64,000 nucleotides of DNA from assembly GCF_052324685.1 (NCBI RefSeq), contig NC_135223.1:21381869-21445868 (forward strand). The letters run 5' to 3'. How positions within the stretch are numbered: position 1 is the first letter of the stretch; the number at the start of each line of letters is the position of its first letter. Under the pieces are notes generated by a model. It worked only from the letters and a program-made list of their open reading frames with translations. It ran no database searches and was not told the DNA's origin. This document shows, one piece after another, positions 1 through 31,908 of the stretch. The stretch is from Brachyhypopomus gauderio (Eukaryota; Chordata; Actinopteri; Gymnotiformes; Hypopomidae). The position numbers were made by a program, and so were the translations under genes.

Positions 1-759
1 CTATGCATCAGCCACTGTTGTCACCAGACGAGCCTTTGGTGGTGTGTTACTATGTGGGCAGGTGTGCCTAGTCAATATACTACTTGAATAACAACCAGAA
101 TCCTCCAGGGTGAGTCTGTATTCTCCACTCATTTATAGCCAAGACTAGCCTGCAACCAAACTAGTGCTACTTGTCAATTTATTGACACAGACACCAACAT
201 ACCTGGCACAAAAGGATCATCCTTTGTCATCACCCTTTCACCTTCATGCATTATTGCAGGAGTTTATTTCATTATCTTCAAGATATGTAAGCTTTATTTT
301 GTAGAAACAAAGAATGTCTGCTGATCAGTTTGTTGAACACTATCAGACCATCAGAATTAAGGATTTGTTACCAATGAGTACTGTATTAATTACATATCTG
401 TTTGCATCGCCAATTGTTGCTGTCACATCATTGCAATTAGAAAACCACAGACAAATTTCTACATTCTGGGAACATTATAACCTACTGGAATTAATTTTAT
501 GATTTTAAACATCTACTTTTGCATATACCAACTGTTTCCTCCTCCATCAAATTCAGAAGTTTTTTGCAAGCACAGCCATTGAAGGACCTCTGTCTGAAAC
601 CTGTCCTGTTTCTCTGGAAGGTACTCTGCGGTTACTCACCTGCTGAAGTGAAGCAACATCATACCAACACTTCCTCTTCTCTCATTTATCTTAGACATTT
701 AAGAACGAATCCATTATTAAGTCAAAATCCACAAATAAGTAGACTTTTACTTTGAAGGT
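1..759. other. Upstream flank, no gene recognised
   Basis: This stretch is AT-rich and holds only short open frames (for example around 314-502 and 519-755). None resembles a known protein, none has splice-site-flanked exon structure that I can support, and neither strand shows the end of a neighbouring gene. It is probably intergenic DNA upstream of gpn2. Confidence 0.6.
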
Positions 760-1022
760 CGAGTAATATGACCCGGAAGTCATTATTATTGCGAGTGTTC
801 ATGTTGTATCTGTTGAGAGTGATGTTGGTTAGCTAGCTCATGTCTTGGTTTACTGAGATTAAATGTTGCTTTTTTATTTTTCGTTAATTTCACTGTGAAG
901 TTTCATTGCCTTTCTTTGCGCCTGATAATTGCTGTTGTTATGTTTCACAAATCCTGCGTAGATTCGCCTCGTTCGTGTTTTTGTTAGCCCTCTTCTGTGT
1001 GGCTGTGAATCTAGGGTTGAAC
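760..1022 (+). promoter_or_regulatory. gpn2: Putative gpn2 promoter and 5' UTR
   Basis: A consensus ETS/GABP site, CCGGAAGT, lies at 773-780, about 245 bases before the chosen ATG. No TATA box is obvious. An ETS-driven, TATA-less promoter fits a housekeeping GTPase. The transcription start is not defined by the sequence. The frame stays open upstream of the ATG (back to 906 from a TTG), but that extension is poorly conserved-looking leader sequence, so I treat it as UTR. Confidence 0.45.
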
Positions 1023-2820
1023 ATGTCCTCCCAACATCAGGAGATATCTCCATGTTTTGGTCAGGTTCTTATTGGGCCACCCGGCTCGGGTAAAACAACC
1101 TACTGCCGTGGCATGCAAGAGTTCTTGAACCATCTTGGACGCAAAGTCGTAGTGATAAACCTCGACCCTGCAAACGAAAGACTTCCATATCAGTGTGCAG
1201 TGGACATATCGGAGCTTGTTACCCTTGATGATGTGATGGAGGGTTTGAAGCTAGGCCCTAATGGTGGCCTTATCTATTGTATGGAGTACTTAACCACCAA
1301 TTTGGACTGGTTAGAGGGTAAACTGAAGGAACATCGTGACTGCTACTTCCTCTTCGACTGCCCTGGCCAGGTGGAACTCTACACCCACCACAGTTCAATC
1401 AGAAGTATATTTGCCAAGCTGGCAAAATGGAATTTCAGGGTGAGTAAAAAAAATGACATTTAAACTGCTCAGGTAAATCTCCTAATGTCTTAAATCACTG
1501 ATGCTTCAACACTGGCTCTCATTCGTGACTCTAGCTGACTGCAGTGCATCTGGTGGACTCTCATTATTGTGCTGACCCAGCCAAGTTCATATCTGTTCTC
1601 TGCACCTCCTTATCCACCATGCTTCATGTAGAACTGCCTCATGTCAACGTTCTGTCTAAAATGGACCTTATTGAGCAGTATGGGAAGCTGGGTGAGTATT
1701 TAATATGGTTTTGCAATTTGTGTGCCAGAATGGGAATACACATTCTGATTTGTTAAATACATTTTATAGAGAGAGAGAAAGAGAGAGAGAGGTTAGACCA
1801 TCACACTTTGAGGGACAGTGTTGATCTGTACATGCTAATTATATAAGGTGATTAAAAATCAAAGACATGATTCTTCTGTTAAATTCTGCTGCCTCCCTTA
1901 AACATATCATCTATGAATGTGACATGATTAGTGTAACTGCACTTGCTAGTTTCAGCCTATATCAAAGCAAGCAGAGATTGTCCTAAGAAATTCACTGTTT
2001 TCAAAGTGATTTATTAGTATACATTTAGCAGCAATCTCAACACCATGTTCTTACTAAAATGTCTTGTTGTGAGCCAGCATAATAAAATGTCTATATTTCC
2101 TGCTTTGTTGTATTTCAAAGCCTTCAATCTCGATTTCTACACGGAGGTTATGGACCTGTCATACTTGGTGGAACATCTGGCATCTGACCCATTCTTCAAG
2201 AAGTTCCACCACCTGAATGAGAAGTTGGCGGAGGTCATTCAAGACTACGGCCTGGTGTCCTTTGTTCCTTTAAATGTCCAGGCAAGTTTCCTCCCTCTAT
2301 TTCTCTCTCCCACTGCTTCAGCAACCTGAAGACTGGCAGACAAAGGTTACATGATGACCCTTGACCTATATATATATATTTATTAACAGGACAAGGAAAG
2401 CATGATGCAAGTCCTGCGCACGGTGGACAAGGCAAACGGCTACTGTTTTGGTGACTTGGAGGAAAGGAATCTGCAGGCCATGATGTCTGCTGCAGTTGGT
2501 GCAGATTTTCAGTTTGACTCGTATCCTTATCAGACCAGCCATTGTTTGGCATTGTTGACATTGTATTTGGTGGTGTTCTTCTTTTTCCCTAATTTATTAA
2601 ATGTATATGTACGTAAAGTTAGGGAGGGGGTTAGATGGCAGGACTTTTTTTATTCTTCGCTTTTAAAGTGATACACATTTCCAAAGAGTTGTTAACTTTG
2701 TTTTAGAGCCAAAATGTGTTTACATGTTCCTTAATGATTAATTTCAGAACCCTTGGGGTACAAGAGAGATATTTGGAGCCCAACAAAAAGTCTTTGGAAG
2801 AAGAAGTCATGGAATTGTAA
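1023..2820 (+). CDS. gpn2: GPN-loop GTPase 2 (GPN2/ATPBD1B)
   Basis: Five exons: 1023-1439, 1535-1691, 2121-2281, 2390-2520 and 2748-2820, predicted 312 aa (human about 310). The start ATG begins MSSQHQEIS. The P-loop GPPGSGKT spans residues 18-25, the family-defining Gly-Pro-Asn (GPN) loop is at 78-80, a G3-like FDCPGQ is at 111-116, and the base-recognition motif SKMD is at 180-183. GPN proteins are homodimer/heterodimer-forming GTPases; GPN2 with GPN1 and GPN3 is implicated in cytoplasmic assembly and nuclear import of RNA polymerase II. The phases close exactly and every exon matches the human order of motifs, ending in a short Glu-rich tail. Intron 3 (2282-2389) uses a GC donor (CAG|GCAAGT) because no in-phase GT is available. 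The other introns are GT-AG. In human, GPN2 lies on the far side of ZDHHC18, so this position before arid1a is a rearrangement. Confidence 0.95.
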
Positions 2821-2984
2821 TTTTGTGTGTACTGATAACAAACACTTGTCTTTGTACCACAAAAGGCATTGATGTTTTAAGAAAAGACAATTTGCAGTAG
2901 GTCAGTAAGTCCAAACCATAAAAGAGCACTTACTAATGCAGGATAAAGCATTTTATTTTAATTAACAAAATTTACTTTCACTGA

Positions 2985-2990
2985 AATAAA
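2985..2990 (+). promoter_or_regulatory. gpn2: Candidate gpn2 poly(A) signal
   Basis: AATAAA lies 165 bases after the stop codon and is followed by T-rich sequence. It is the first canonical hexamer downstream of gpn2, so it is the simplest 3' end. No transcript evidence is available. Confidence 0.45.
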
Positions 2991-3129
2991 TGTCCTTATT
3001 ACTCTTTTATTTGATATTTACATTTTTTCTGAAAATCAGCTGTTACTGCCCTGGTGTACATGTACATTGTATTTTCTCATTGTAATTAACAAAGAGTTGA
3101 GCCATTTAATATCTACACACATTTTCTAC

Positions 3130-3340
3130 CTTTCACAGTAAACACTGACATGGTAGCAGCGTGGTTGTGGGTAACTAAGTTCGCTGGGCACAGTGATGTT
3201 GCTCCAAGTGTCACTGCTGGGTTGGAAGTGGTCGACCTGGCAGTGACACTGACCCAGCAACAGTCCTGTGGTCAAACTGACCACTGATTAAATGGAGGCT
3301 GGCTAATGGAATCTGCTGAATGCAGCAAATGAGCTTGTGC
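3130..3340. repeat. Decayed interspersed repeat, DNA-transposon-like
   Basis: The segment has short inverted matches around the words GTCACTGCTGGGT and GCAGTGACACTGAC. It is followed by TCCTGTGGTC and TGACCACTGA, which resemble a non-autonomous repeat common in ostariophysan fish genomes. Divergence is high and I cannot define ends or target-site duplications. Confidence 0.3.
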
Positions 3341-4215
3341 TAGTCTCTTTGTGAACATAAAGTGGGTGTCTACAAGGTACATGTATGTGTAAACATGTTT
3401 AAACGTGTATAGTAATGCATCTAAATTTGGTTTATACAAACAGATGGGTTCGGTAGAGGAACTAGAAATTGAAACAATTCCTATAGATAAAATAGGGTAT
3501 AATTATAAATATATAAAAGACTACATTTTTACCAACTGTAAAATTCTGAAATGGTTACCAACTGTAAACCAACTGTAAACTGTAATAATTTTCGTGCTAA
3601 ATTTTTATTGTCAACAAAGAGTTGATTCCCTCACCAACCCCCATGGAACCCTTTAAAACTGAATTTTTTATGTTTTTTAAGCCATTACAGTAAGTAATCA
3701 ATTTTTTAAAGAACATTGTTATCTCCGTTACATTACATAGTCTCTCTCCTTCTCCCACTGTGTCTGGCATGTTCATTTCAACATTCGTGGGACAGACCAC
3801 CCAACCTACCACATTATATGATTAGTGAGAGCATATTTATAGGGGAGCGCACGCCCCCGTCCCCCATGAATTAATGAGAAGGAGAAGAGCAAAGACGCAC
3901 GAATTTCGCACGTTTTATTCACCGCGAATAAAAGTATTTGCTTGATAATAGCGTAGTTTTGCCCAGAAGGGGGATCACTATCAAATAGCGACTCAGAAGA
4001 CGTTCAGTGACACGTCTTCCAAGTTCAAATAGATACGTTTTATTTGTTTGTTCATGTTTGTTTGTTTACTTATTTATTATATAGCATAATGTATGCTGGT
4101 AAATTTTTAATATGCTCAGATTTCTAAATCGTTAGTAAGAACTATTATTAAAAACACTGTAAAATGAATTTATTTATTTTTTTGTGAGCGCAATGTAGAA
4201 CCTTATAAAGTTTAG

Positions 4216-4230
4216 CCACCAGAGGGCACT
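4216..4230 (+). promoter_or_regulatory. CTCF-like motif, + orientation
   Basis: CCACCAGAGGGCACT fits the CTCF core consensus CCRSYAGRKGGCRS at all or nearly all positions, read on the + strand. This is a motif match only; occupancy is not shown. Confidence 0.45.
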
Positions 4231-4291
4231 GTCACACCAAATACGTTTGTGTAAAGATTGGTTCGAGATGTTCAGAGATGTATAGTTATTT

Positions 4292-4294
<3 letters not shown>

Positions 4295-4362
<68 letters not shown>
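4295..4362. repeat. (AT)34 microsatellite
   Basis: An uninterrupted AT dinucleotide tract of 68 bases, flanked by GG on the left and CC on the right so that the whole is a perfect palindrome. Such tracts can extrude cruciforms and vary in length between individuals. Confidence 0.95.
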
Positions 4363-4364
<2 letters not shown>

Positions 4365-5930
4365 ATGGAAATTCTAAGATAGATGATCTTTATTGTGTTC
4401 TGAATTAAAGATCAATGAACGGCGTTACCTTTGTGCGTTAGAAGCACCAGTTGGTAGTCAAATGTTGCTAGGCTGTAGTTTATTTATGAGTGCAAAATGT
4501 ATACATAAAGCTACTGTCTGTATCTGTGTTATTTCCCCCAGTTAATGCGTGGCCTTGCATGCTTGTAATACGACGTTCATTCGAATTTCTTGCAGACTGC
4601 TGCAACTGGAACACCTTCCCCATCATATGTAGCCTGGACCTTGGAAAGGCCCTATCACCAGCGGAATAACACAGGAATGCATTGTACATGCGAGGGAGAG
4701 ATGACAACTATGTTACATAGTGCCTTGTGGTTTTGGAACTTGCCTTTTCAGTTATTTTTATGTTTAAATGCTCGTGCTTTTTATGTAGTTCTGATTTAGT
4801 CAGTGTAGTCAGTAAACCTGTGTCACGCCGTACACTATTAAAGCTTTCGCACAAATAATCACCTTAACGCATACTTGTGTGATTCGCGGAAGTATTTGTA
4901 GGGCTCGAGTTGTGCTTCGCTTCTTAGCGCACTCTGTGCGTCTGAGTCTTTGGTAAAACACGTAGTGGAGCAGAATGAGAATGGAATACAAACGGTTGTT
5001 ACATTGCTTGAACATAGTACCTTAGTGAAAAAGCAACACGACAGGATTTATGACGAATAAACTTGTTTAGGTGAACTCATTTTGTGTATTAACAAGATAC
5101 GTACGAAAATGTATTAATCGGTTTTGTTGGCCTTTTTAAAGAAATGTCAACAAAACCTGGTGATTTATTCTCAGGATTGCACAAACGTTCTTCCAGACAC
5201 GTGTTTATCATAAGGATTTTAATCCTACGGAGGGAATCGTTATTTAGGGCATTGCTTTTACCACATTTTTGGAGTGATGAAACAAAACAGCACACATTTG
5301 CCAACTATACATCCATATTTATACTTTGGCCTTCATGACTATTCCATTATACACACTAAATCTATACCAGACTTATACTAGACCATACATATACAACATA
5401 GACATTTTGTTCACGATGATCACATAATAATGCTGCTGCAGTATGCAAACCAGACCTCTAAGAATTTAATTAAATTTTAAATCTATCTGTCTGTCTTTCT
5501 ATCTAAACTGTGTACTTCATTACAATGTTCAATATCTATACTTCTCTTTTTCTCTCTCTACACACACACACCTACCGGACTATTGTATCCTGGTTTAAGA
5601 TTGTTGATGTGAACAGCACGTGTTTAGTTTGGGCCTTATGTATTTTTCTTGTTACAGTGTGTTTAGTCCCTAATCTTACTCACAGCTGTAAGCTATCACT
5701 AATGATGATGCTTGTAAAGGTAAAGTACTGCAACGACTGCCTGTTTTTTTATGCAACTATAGCAGCTAGCACGTAAGATAAAATGCTAAATTGCTGTTGA
5801 TACGCACGTCAACTGCGGTCTCAATCCAGAATCCAGTTCACATTTTAGCATGATCTGCACAGTAAAAACCGAGACCAGACAGGCAGGAGTTAGCAATGTA
5901 AAATTTGTTTCTGCTTTCAAAGCTTTTTGA

Positions 5931-6252
5931 ATTCACTAGTCTAAAAGATAGACAGATCTGTTAACAGATTTCCCCTTTTTGATTTAGTTTTACTGTGATT
6001 TTTAAAACAGATTTATTTATATCCAATACATAAATATAGTATACTGTAATAATTCATAGTACATTAAGATAATGTCTGACAGAGAATTAGCATTCACTAG
6101 TCTAAAAGATAGACAGATCTGTTAACAGATTTCCCCTTTTTGATTTAGTTTTACTGTGATTTTTAAAACAGATTTATTTATATCCAATACATAAATATAG
6201 TATACTGTAATAATTCATAGTACATTAAGATAATGTCTGACAGAGAATTAGC
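5931..6252. repeat. Perfect 161-bp tandem duplication
   Basis: Copy 1 is 5931-6091 and copy 2 is 6092-6252. By direct reading the two copies are identical over their full length, starting ATTCACTAGTCT and ending GAGAATTAGC. There is no coding content. The identity implies a very recent duplication or an assembly artefact. Confidence 0.9.
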
Positions 6253-6521
6253 CTGACAATATAGTGTGAAAATAATATCGATAATAATATGTTTGCTTTA
6301 AATAATTGTATGTTGAACTATATATATATATATATATTTATTTATTTATTTATATTTATTTTAGAGACGTAGCTAGGCCCTGTAAAATGATAGTGTTCTC
6401 ATGTTTTTGTTTTCTATAGGTTTGTTGTGTTTTAGGGGTGTGTTCACGCACGCACATGCATCCTTCGCCGCTGTGGCTCCCCAGAGCGCCTCTCCTCTCC
6501 TTAACACACTTCACCCAACGA

Positions 6522-6623
<102 letters not shown>

Positions 6624-8639
6624 CTGCTGCCCAGCAACCTGCTGGCCAGGCCCCAACTTCCCTGCGTCTGCTCTGGTTACTTTGTGGATTCCCATGTGGG
6701 GGTGTGTCTGAAAGCAGGCGATTGAATGAACCACTGATTGAATGGTGCGTGCCACAGAGCAGCCTCTTCCCTTGGCCATGGGTGTAGTTTATGTGTAAAC
6801 TATTGGCAAATTTAGGGTTATGGGAGTGTTTGGGGTATGAGGTTTACATGGTAAACCATATATTTTGAGAGCAGTGACCAATTTTTTTTTGTTTTGTTTT
6901 AGTACCTTTACATATATCTGTGAAAAACCATAATGAATCAACTTGCATGTTTTCTAACCTATGAACTATAACAATTGAGAACAACAACAAAAATTGGATC
7001 CTTTCCAATTCCAAAAAGATCCTTCAATATACTTTTAATTTGAATCAATAATGTCAATGATGTCGATTACAAACATGGCATATTATTACTGTATTGTAAT
7101 TATACTTTGAAAGATAAAATTTCACTCTCGTCTTGGGCATCTAAGTGTTCCAACTGTTAAATACAACAATGCCAGATAGATGTGGTAACAGTTAAAACAG
7201 TACAACAGTAATAATGTTGTATTAGCACTGCATAAATAAGAAAGTCTATCATTTTTGAAAAAGATGAATAAAACAAAGGATTGTATATTGAACTGCATAG
7301 CTGTTTTTACAGTGCAATTAAAACTGCATTTAATAACACTGTAATGTGAGTTTAAGGGAAAATTCAATGAGGATGCAAGTATCAAGACGCAAGAAACAAA
7401 ATATCTATAGCCAGTTTTTTTATGGTAAAGAATAATATTTGTTCACTTTTTAAATCATACCTAGATCCCCACTGCAGTTACAGGTTTTCAGTAATTAAAG
7501 TTAATTATCTATGGCTGAACAAATAGAGGGCAAAATCAGTATATAGAAATGTTGCAGTTGTGTGTTTAAATAGGACTGACTAAATATTAAAATGTAAAAA
7601 ATATATATACTTATATAAAAATATATATTTAAATGTGTTTTATATTGTTGTGCAAAGTGATCAGATATATGAACACACAATTCAATCGCTAAAGTCTATC
7701 CTCAAAATGTAGTTTTAAAAATCACTGTAAAAAAAAAATTCTCTATTGCACAGAGCAGAGCTGGAGCAGGCCAGCACTAGGCTAGCAGCAGCACTGCATT
7801 AGAGCTGCTCCGCCCATCCCCCACGCTCACTAGCAGAGTTGTGCTTCTATTGCAGCCAGCAAGGCTTCAGCTAGAGAGGTAGGCAGAGAGAGGAGAGATG
7901 AGGGGGGTGGGGAGATGTGAGGACATGAGACCGTGTTATTCTTCTAAAGAGGAATATTTTCCTCCTGTGAGATACCTGCTCTATTTCTTTCAGGGTCCAA
8001 ACTGCACCACAGTATAAATAGACAGAGGTTATTTTGTGATGATAATGTATTCTGCCTTTCAACCGCTTGCCATGGTTTATCTGATTTTCTTCTCACCCTC
8101 TACCTCCCTCCCTCTCTCTCACTCTCTCTCTTTTTTTTTCAATTTTCACTTCCTGCTCACAGACTAGCCCAGCCCTACTGTTGCCCTCTTCCTATACCTT
8201 ACTCAACGAGCAAAGCTCTCTCCCTCTCTCTAGTTTTATTACAGTATGTCTGTGGCGCCTCAGTAAATGTTTATAAAATCAGCAACATTTCAGCAACTCT
8301 TATGTGATATTCATGGCATTTTATAATAATACAAATAAGTGAATATGTAGGTTTTTTTTTACTTCCTCTTGCCATATATTAATGGCAAGTGCAATACACT
8401 TAATGCCTTTCAATTGCAATACTTTATTAGACGACAGGGCAACATTCAGCGACCACAAACCCCACCGGAGTGCTGGAGGTAGTCAACAAATTAGTAATGC
8501 GTACTATATATACATATATTTATGTTGGACCCACTGTATTCGTGCTGTATGTCAGTATATTTTATTCCAAAAAAGCTGCTTTACATGCTGTTATGCAACG
8601 GCAAGAACCCCCCACCCCCCTATCCAACACACGCGTACA

Positions 8640-8644
<5 letters not shown>

Positions 8645-8680
<36 letters not shown>
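8645..8680. repeat. (GA)18 tract near arid1a promoter
   Basis: A GA/CT tract about 380-410 bases upstream of the arid1a ATG. GA tracts are frequent in promoter-proximal DNA, but they are also ordinary microsatellites, so a role is only a possibility. Confidence 0.9.
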
Positions 8681-8682
<2 letters not shown>

Positions 8683-8689
8683 CATGCGC

Positions 8690-9058
8690 GCACACCTCCA
8701 GCCCAGTCCGTTCCGTACTGTGTCGGGAGTCCAGTCCGTGTTTGCCGTGCTGCAGTGCGGCTCGGTAAGATGGCTGTGTGAGCCTCGTGCTGGTGTGATC
8801 CGCTCCTCTAGTCTGGTTCTGTAACTGGACCCCCACAAATTCTGTCTCGCTTAAATTCATTCCGGGGAACCGAATTTAAGTTAATAGTTATTCTTAAAAA
8901 AAGCAGTGCTGACGGTGCGGTCCGGATTCGGTCCGGCGTGAGGGGTGGGGATGAGTCGGGACACGGGTAAATTGGTGTAAAACTGCCGTATTTACATTCA
9001 ATGTCGAGCGTTTGATTGTGAGCGAGTCGCCGAGAGAGGGAGAGAGAGAGGGGGGATC
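8690..9058 (+). promoter_or_regulatory. arid1a: Putative arid1a core promoter and 5' UTR
   Basis: The base composition becomes GC- and CpG-rich here, in contrast to the AT-rich spacer, as expected of a CpG-island promoter without TATA. AAGATGGCT at 8767-8775 resembles the YY1/TISU element and contains an ATG that opens a three-codon upstream ORF (ATG GCT GTG TGA). A GA-rich leader runs into the start codon at 9059. The transcription start is not resolved. Confidence 0.5.
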
Positions 9059-29648
<20,590 letters not shown>

Positions 29649-30985
29649 CAGCTGTGGGGAGCGGTGGCTCCACGTTCTCTGATTTTCGTTCTCTCCCCTG
29701 CGCCGGCCTCCCTTGGTGGGCAGGGAATGAAAAGCAGAGAAAAATGACTGTTTCCCTTTTTTAATTTATGCAAGCCCCTTCGGATTCCACCCTTTGATTC
29801 CCCTTTTTTGCTGTGTCTCACTTTGGGGAGGATATCACAAATTAGCTGTGGATCATGAACCAGAGCCTCAAAAAGCCGACACAAACTGTAACCCTGATGC
29901 CAACTAAATGTTCTGGACAGGGACCCCCAAGTTCTATGTGCTGCCCAAGGGGTGGGTGGGTGGTTGGATGGATTACTTTTTTATAGCAAAATAAATAAAT
30001 AAATGAATAAAATAAATAGCATAAACACTCTTGACCAAAGTTGCTGTCTCGTTTACAGTGAGTTTGGGGTAAATTGTGCCCTTGCTGTCCCCTGGAGGGC
30101 ACCGTGAGCACACACATCTGGTTTGTATTTGGAGTCTGATTGAACGAGAGAGCTCTGTGGGGCGGGAGCCGTGTGATACCGCACGTTCGGCCCCACAGGG
30201 GCACCTGTATCGGCCGTGAGCAGGACACCCTAACGGTGGAGACCTGTGCAGCAGATTGTAGACATTTTCTGTACAGCGCTGTGCTCCATTTTCCTTCTGA
30301 CTGTAAACATACTGCAGCACTGTTTCACATGGAGAAATGTTGGCTCAGCAGCTCCGCTAGTTTTTAAAAAAAAGTTTTTAAAAAATTTAGTTTAATGGTA
30401 ACGAGAGAAAGGCTTTCTCCCCAAAGTATCGAGAACCTCGGACACCCTTACCTCCTCTCTCTAACCCCCTGATTGTATGACTTGACCCTTAAAGAAATCA
30501 CTTCCTAGGACTGATTTTCAACTTAAGATACAGCCCAGGCTGTGATGTATATAAGATGTTGTACATTACACTTCTTTTTTCTGTCTCTTTCTTGCCCTCT
30601 GTCTTTCACTCTTATGCTTCACACTTTTTATCTATGAAGAATGAAAGTGGACACTCAACTTTGGTTCATTGCATAAAATCCTTAGGTATATGAAAGGAAC
30701 CACAGGCCTCCCCACAGTTTTTCCATAGTACAGCAAACACAAATATTTTAATTTCATCTCCTGGTACAACAAAAATAAACTCTAGATGAAGAAACACAGT
30801 TGAGATATTTTTTTCCTCCAGTGATATGATTTCTGCATATTTGTATTTCAGACTATGTAGCTAAAACTTAATGTAAATTCCTCCTTTCCCCTTTTGGCTC
30901 AATGAATATCATTTATTCAGTATGAAATCTTTATATGTTCCATGTGGTAAGAATAAATGTACATTAAATCTTCGTAAGATGTTTG
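29649..30985 (+). promoter_or_regulatory. arid1a: arid1a 3' UTR with poly(A) signals
   Basis: About 1.3 kb follow the stop codon. AATAAA hexamers occur at 30774-30779 and 30952-30957. The second is followed by a GT/T-rich element (TGTTTGTGATTGTTTT), the expected downstream signal, so cleavage near 30975-30985 is the best guess. An A/T-rich repeat with AATAAA-like words at about 29990-30018 offers an earlier, weaker site. Confidence 0.65.
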
Positions 30986-31690
30986 TGATTGTTTTATTCA
31001 TTTGAATGGGTGGTCACTGGTGACCAAGCACAATTTCTTAAATTTTAGTAACAATCAATTTATTATGGAAGAAAAGCAAAAGGTTAATAGTGAAAATGTG
31101 TATACTAGTACTAGCTTTTGTATGTAATCCTTTTTAACCTATATCCAGCAAACCAGTTTTGGTCAGCAATGATCAAGTCCAAGTCATTGCATGCAGCGCA
31201 ATCTGTAAGTAAATGGACAAATTGGATCTCTTTTGTTTTGGTTCTGTGCTTAAAATGTAAAATATTTAAGTGTAGATGCCAGCTTTAACTCTGTCATTTA
31301 TATTGAGTCAAATAAGAATTGTAGCCCTATTACACAGTTTCCCAGTAGGGCATACAAAGTAAATTAAACATTTTAAATAAAAGTGCCATGTTGGTACTCT
31401 ATTGTAAATACTTCACAGTTAATGTAAACCTTGCAAGATGTTTTGCTATGCTCCTTGGAGATTCTGTGAAAGCAGCCATTTTCAGTCCATGTTCGTTTTG
31501 GAGCTCGTTGCCTTTGGCTTAGTCAGTCGGTCTGAATACCACTGAAAAAGCCAGTCACCAACATCTCATATTTTGGTCCTAAAAATAAATACATTTGTAG
31601 TATTTAAACAACCTATTTACTTAAAATATAGTAAACGAAAGGCTTTTCAAATCGACGTGTATATTTTAGACTTTTATTTTGACATTTTCG
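30986..31690. other. arid1a-pigv intergenic spacer
   Basis: About 0.7 kb of AT-rich DNA with no supportable ORF, RNA gene or repeat. It separates the arid1a 3' end from the pigv promoter. Confidence 0.6.
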
Positions 31691-31908
31691 TAGTAGATGC
31701 GCCGGAAGCAGAACACTCGAAGCGGACTTGATTTCAAGTGGTTGTTTTACTGTTTGAATTAACGTAAGGTTTCATGGTCATGTGGTGTTTTATACATCTC
31801 TAATGTTTAAGTGGGGCTTGTTTAACCTAAACGTATAAATCCTAAAAGTAGCATGCTAAGTTGGCTAGTTAAGGTCCCTGGAGCAGTTGGTTGATACCTG
31901 CGTCAGTG
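31691..31908 (+). promoter_or_regulatory. pigv: Putative pigv promoter and 5' UTR
   Basis: CGCCGGAAGC at 31700-31709 is an ETS-type site about 200 bases upstream of the inferred ATG, and no TATA box is evident. This parallels the gpn2 promoter and suits a housekeeping enzyme. An upstream untranslated exon cannot be excluded. Confidence 0.4.

Noticed and set aside
314-755. Two short open frames upstream of gpn2
   Set aside because: No similarity to any family, AT-rich composition and no splice or promoter context.
906-1022. N-terminal extension of gpn2 by 39 residues
   Set aside because: The extension begins at a TTG, has no counterpart in known GPN2 proteins, and the ATG at 1023 gives the expected length (312 aa) and spacing to the P-loop.
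5274-5350. Possible C/D-box snoRNA (GTGATGAAAC as box C)
   Set aside because: No box D (CTGA) at a suitable distance and no terminal stem.
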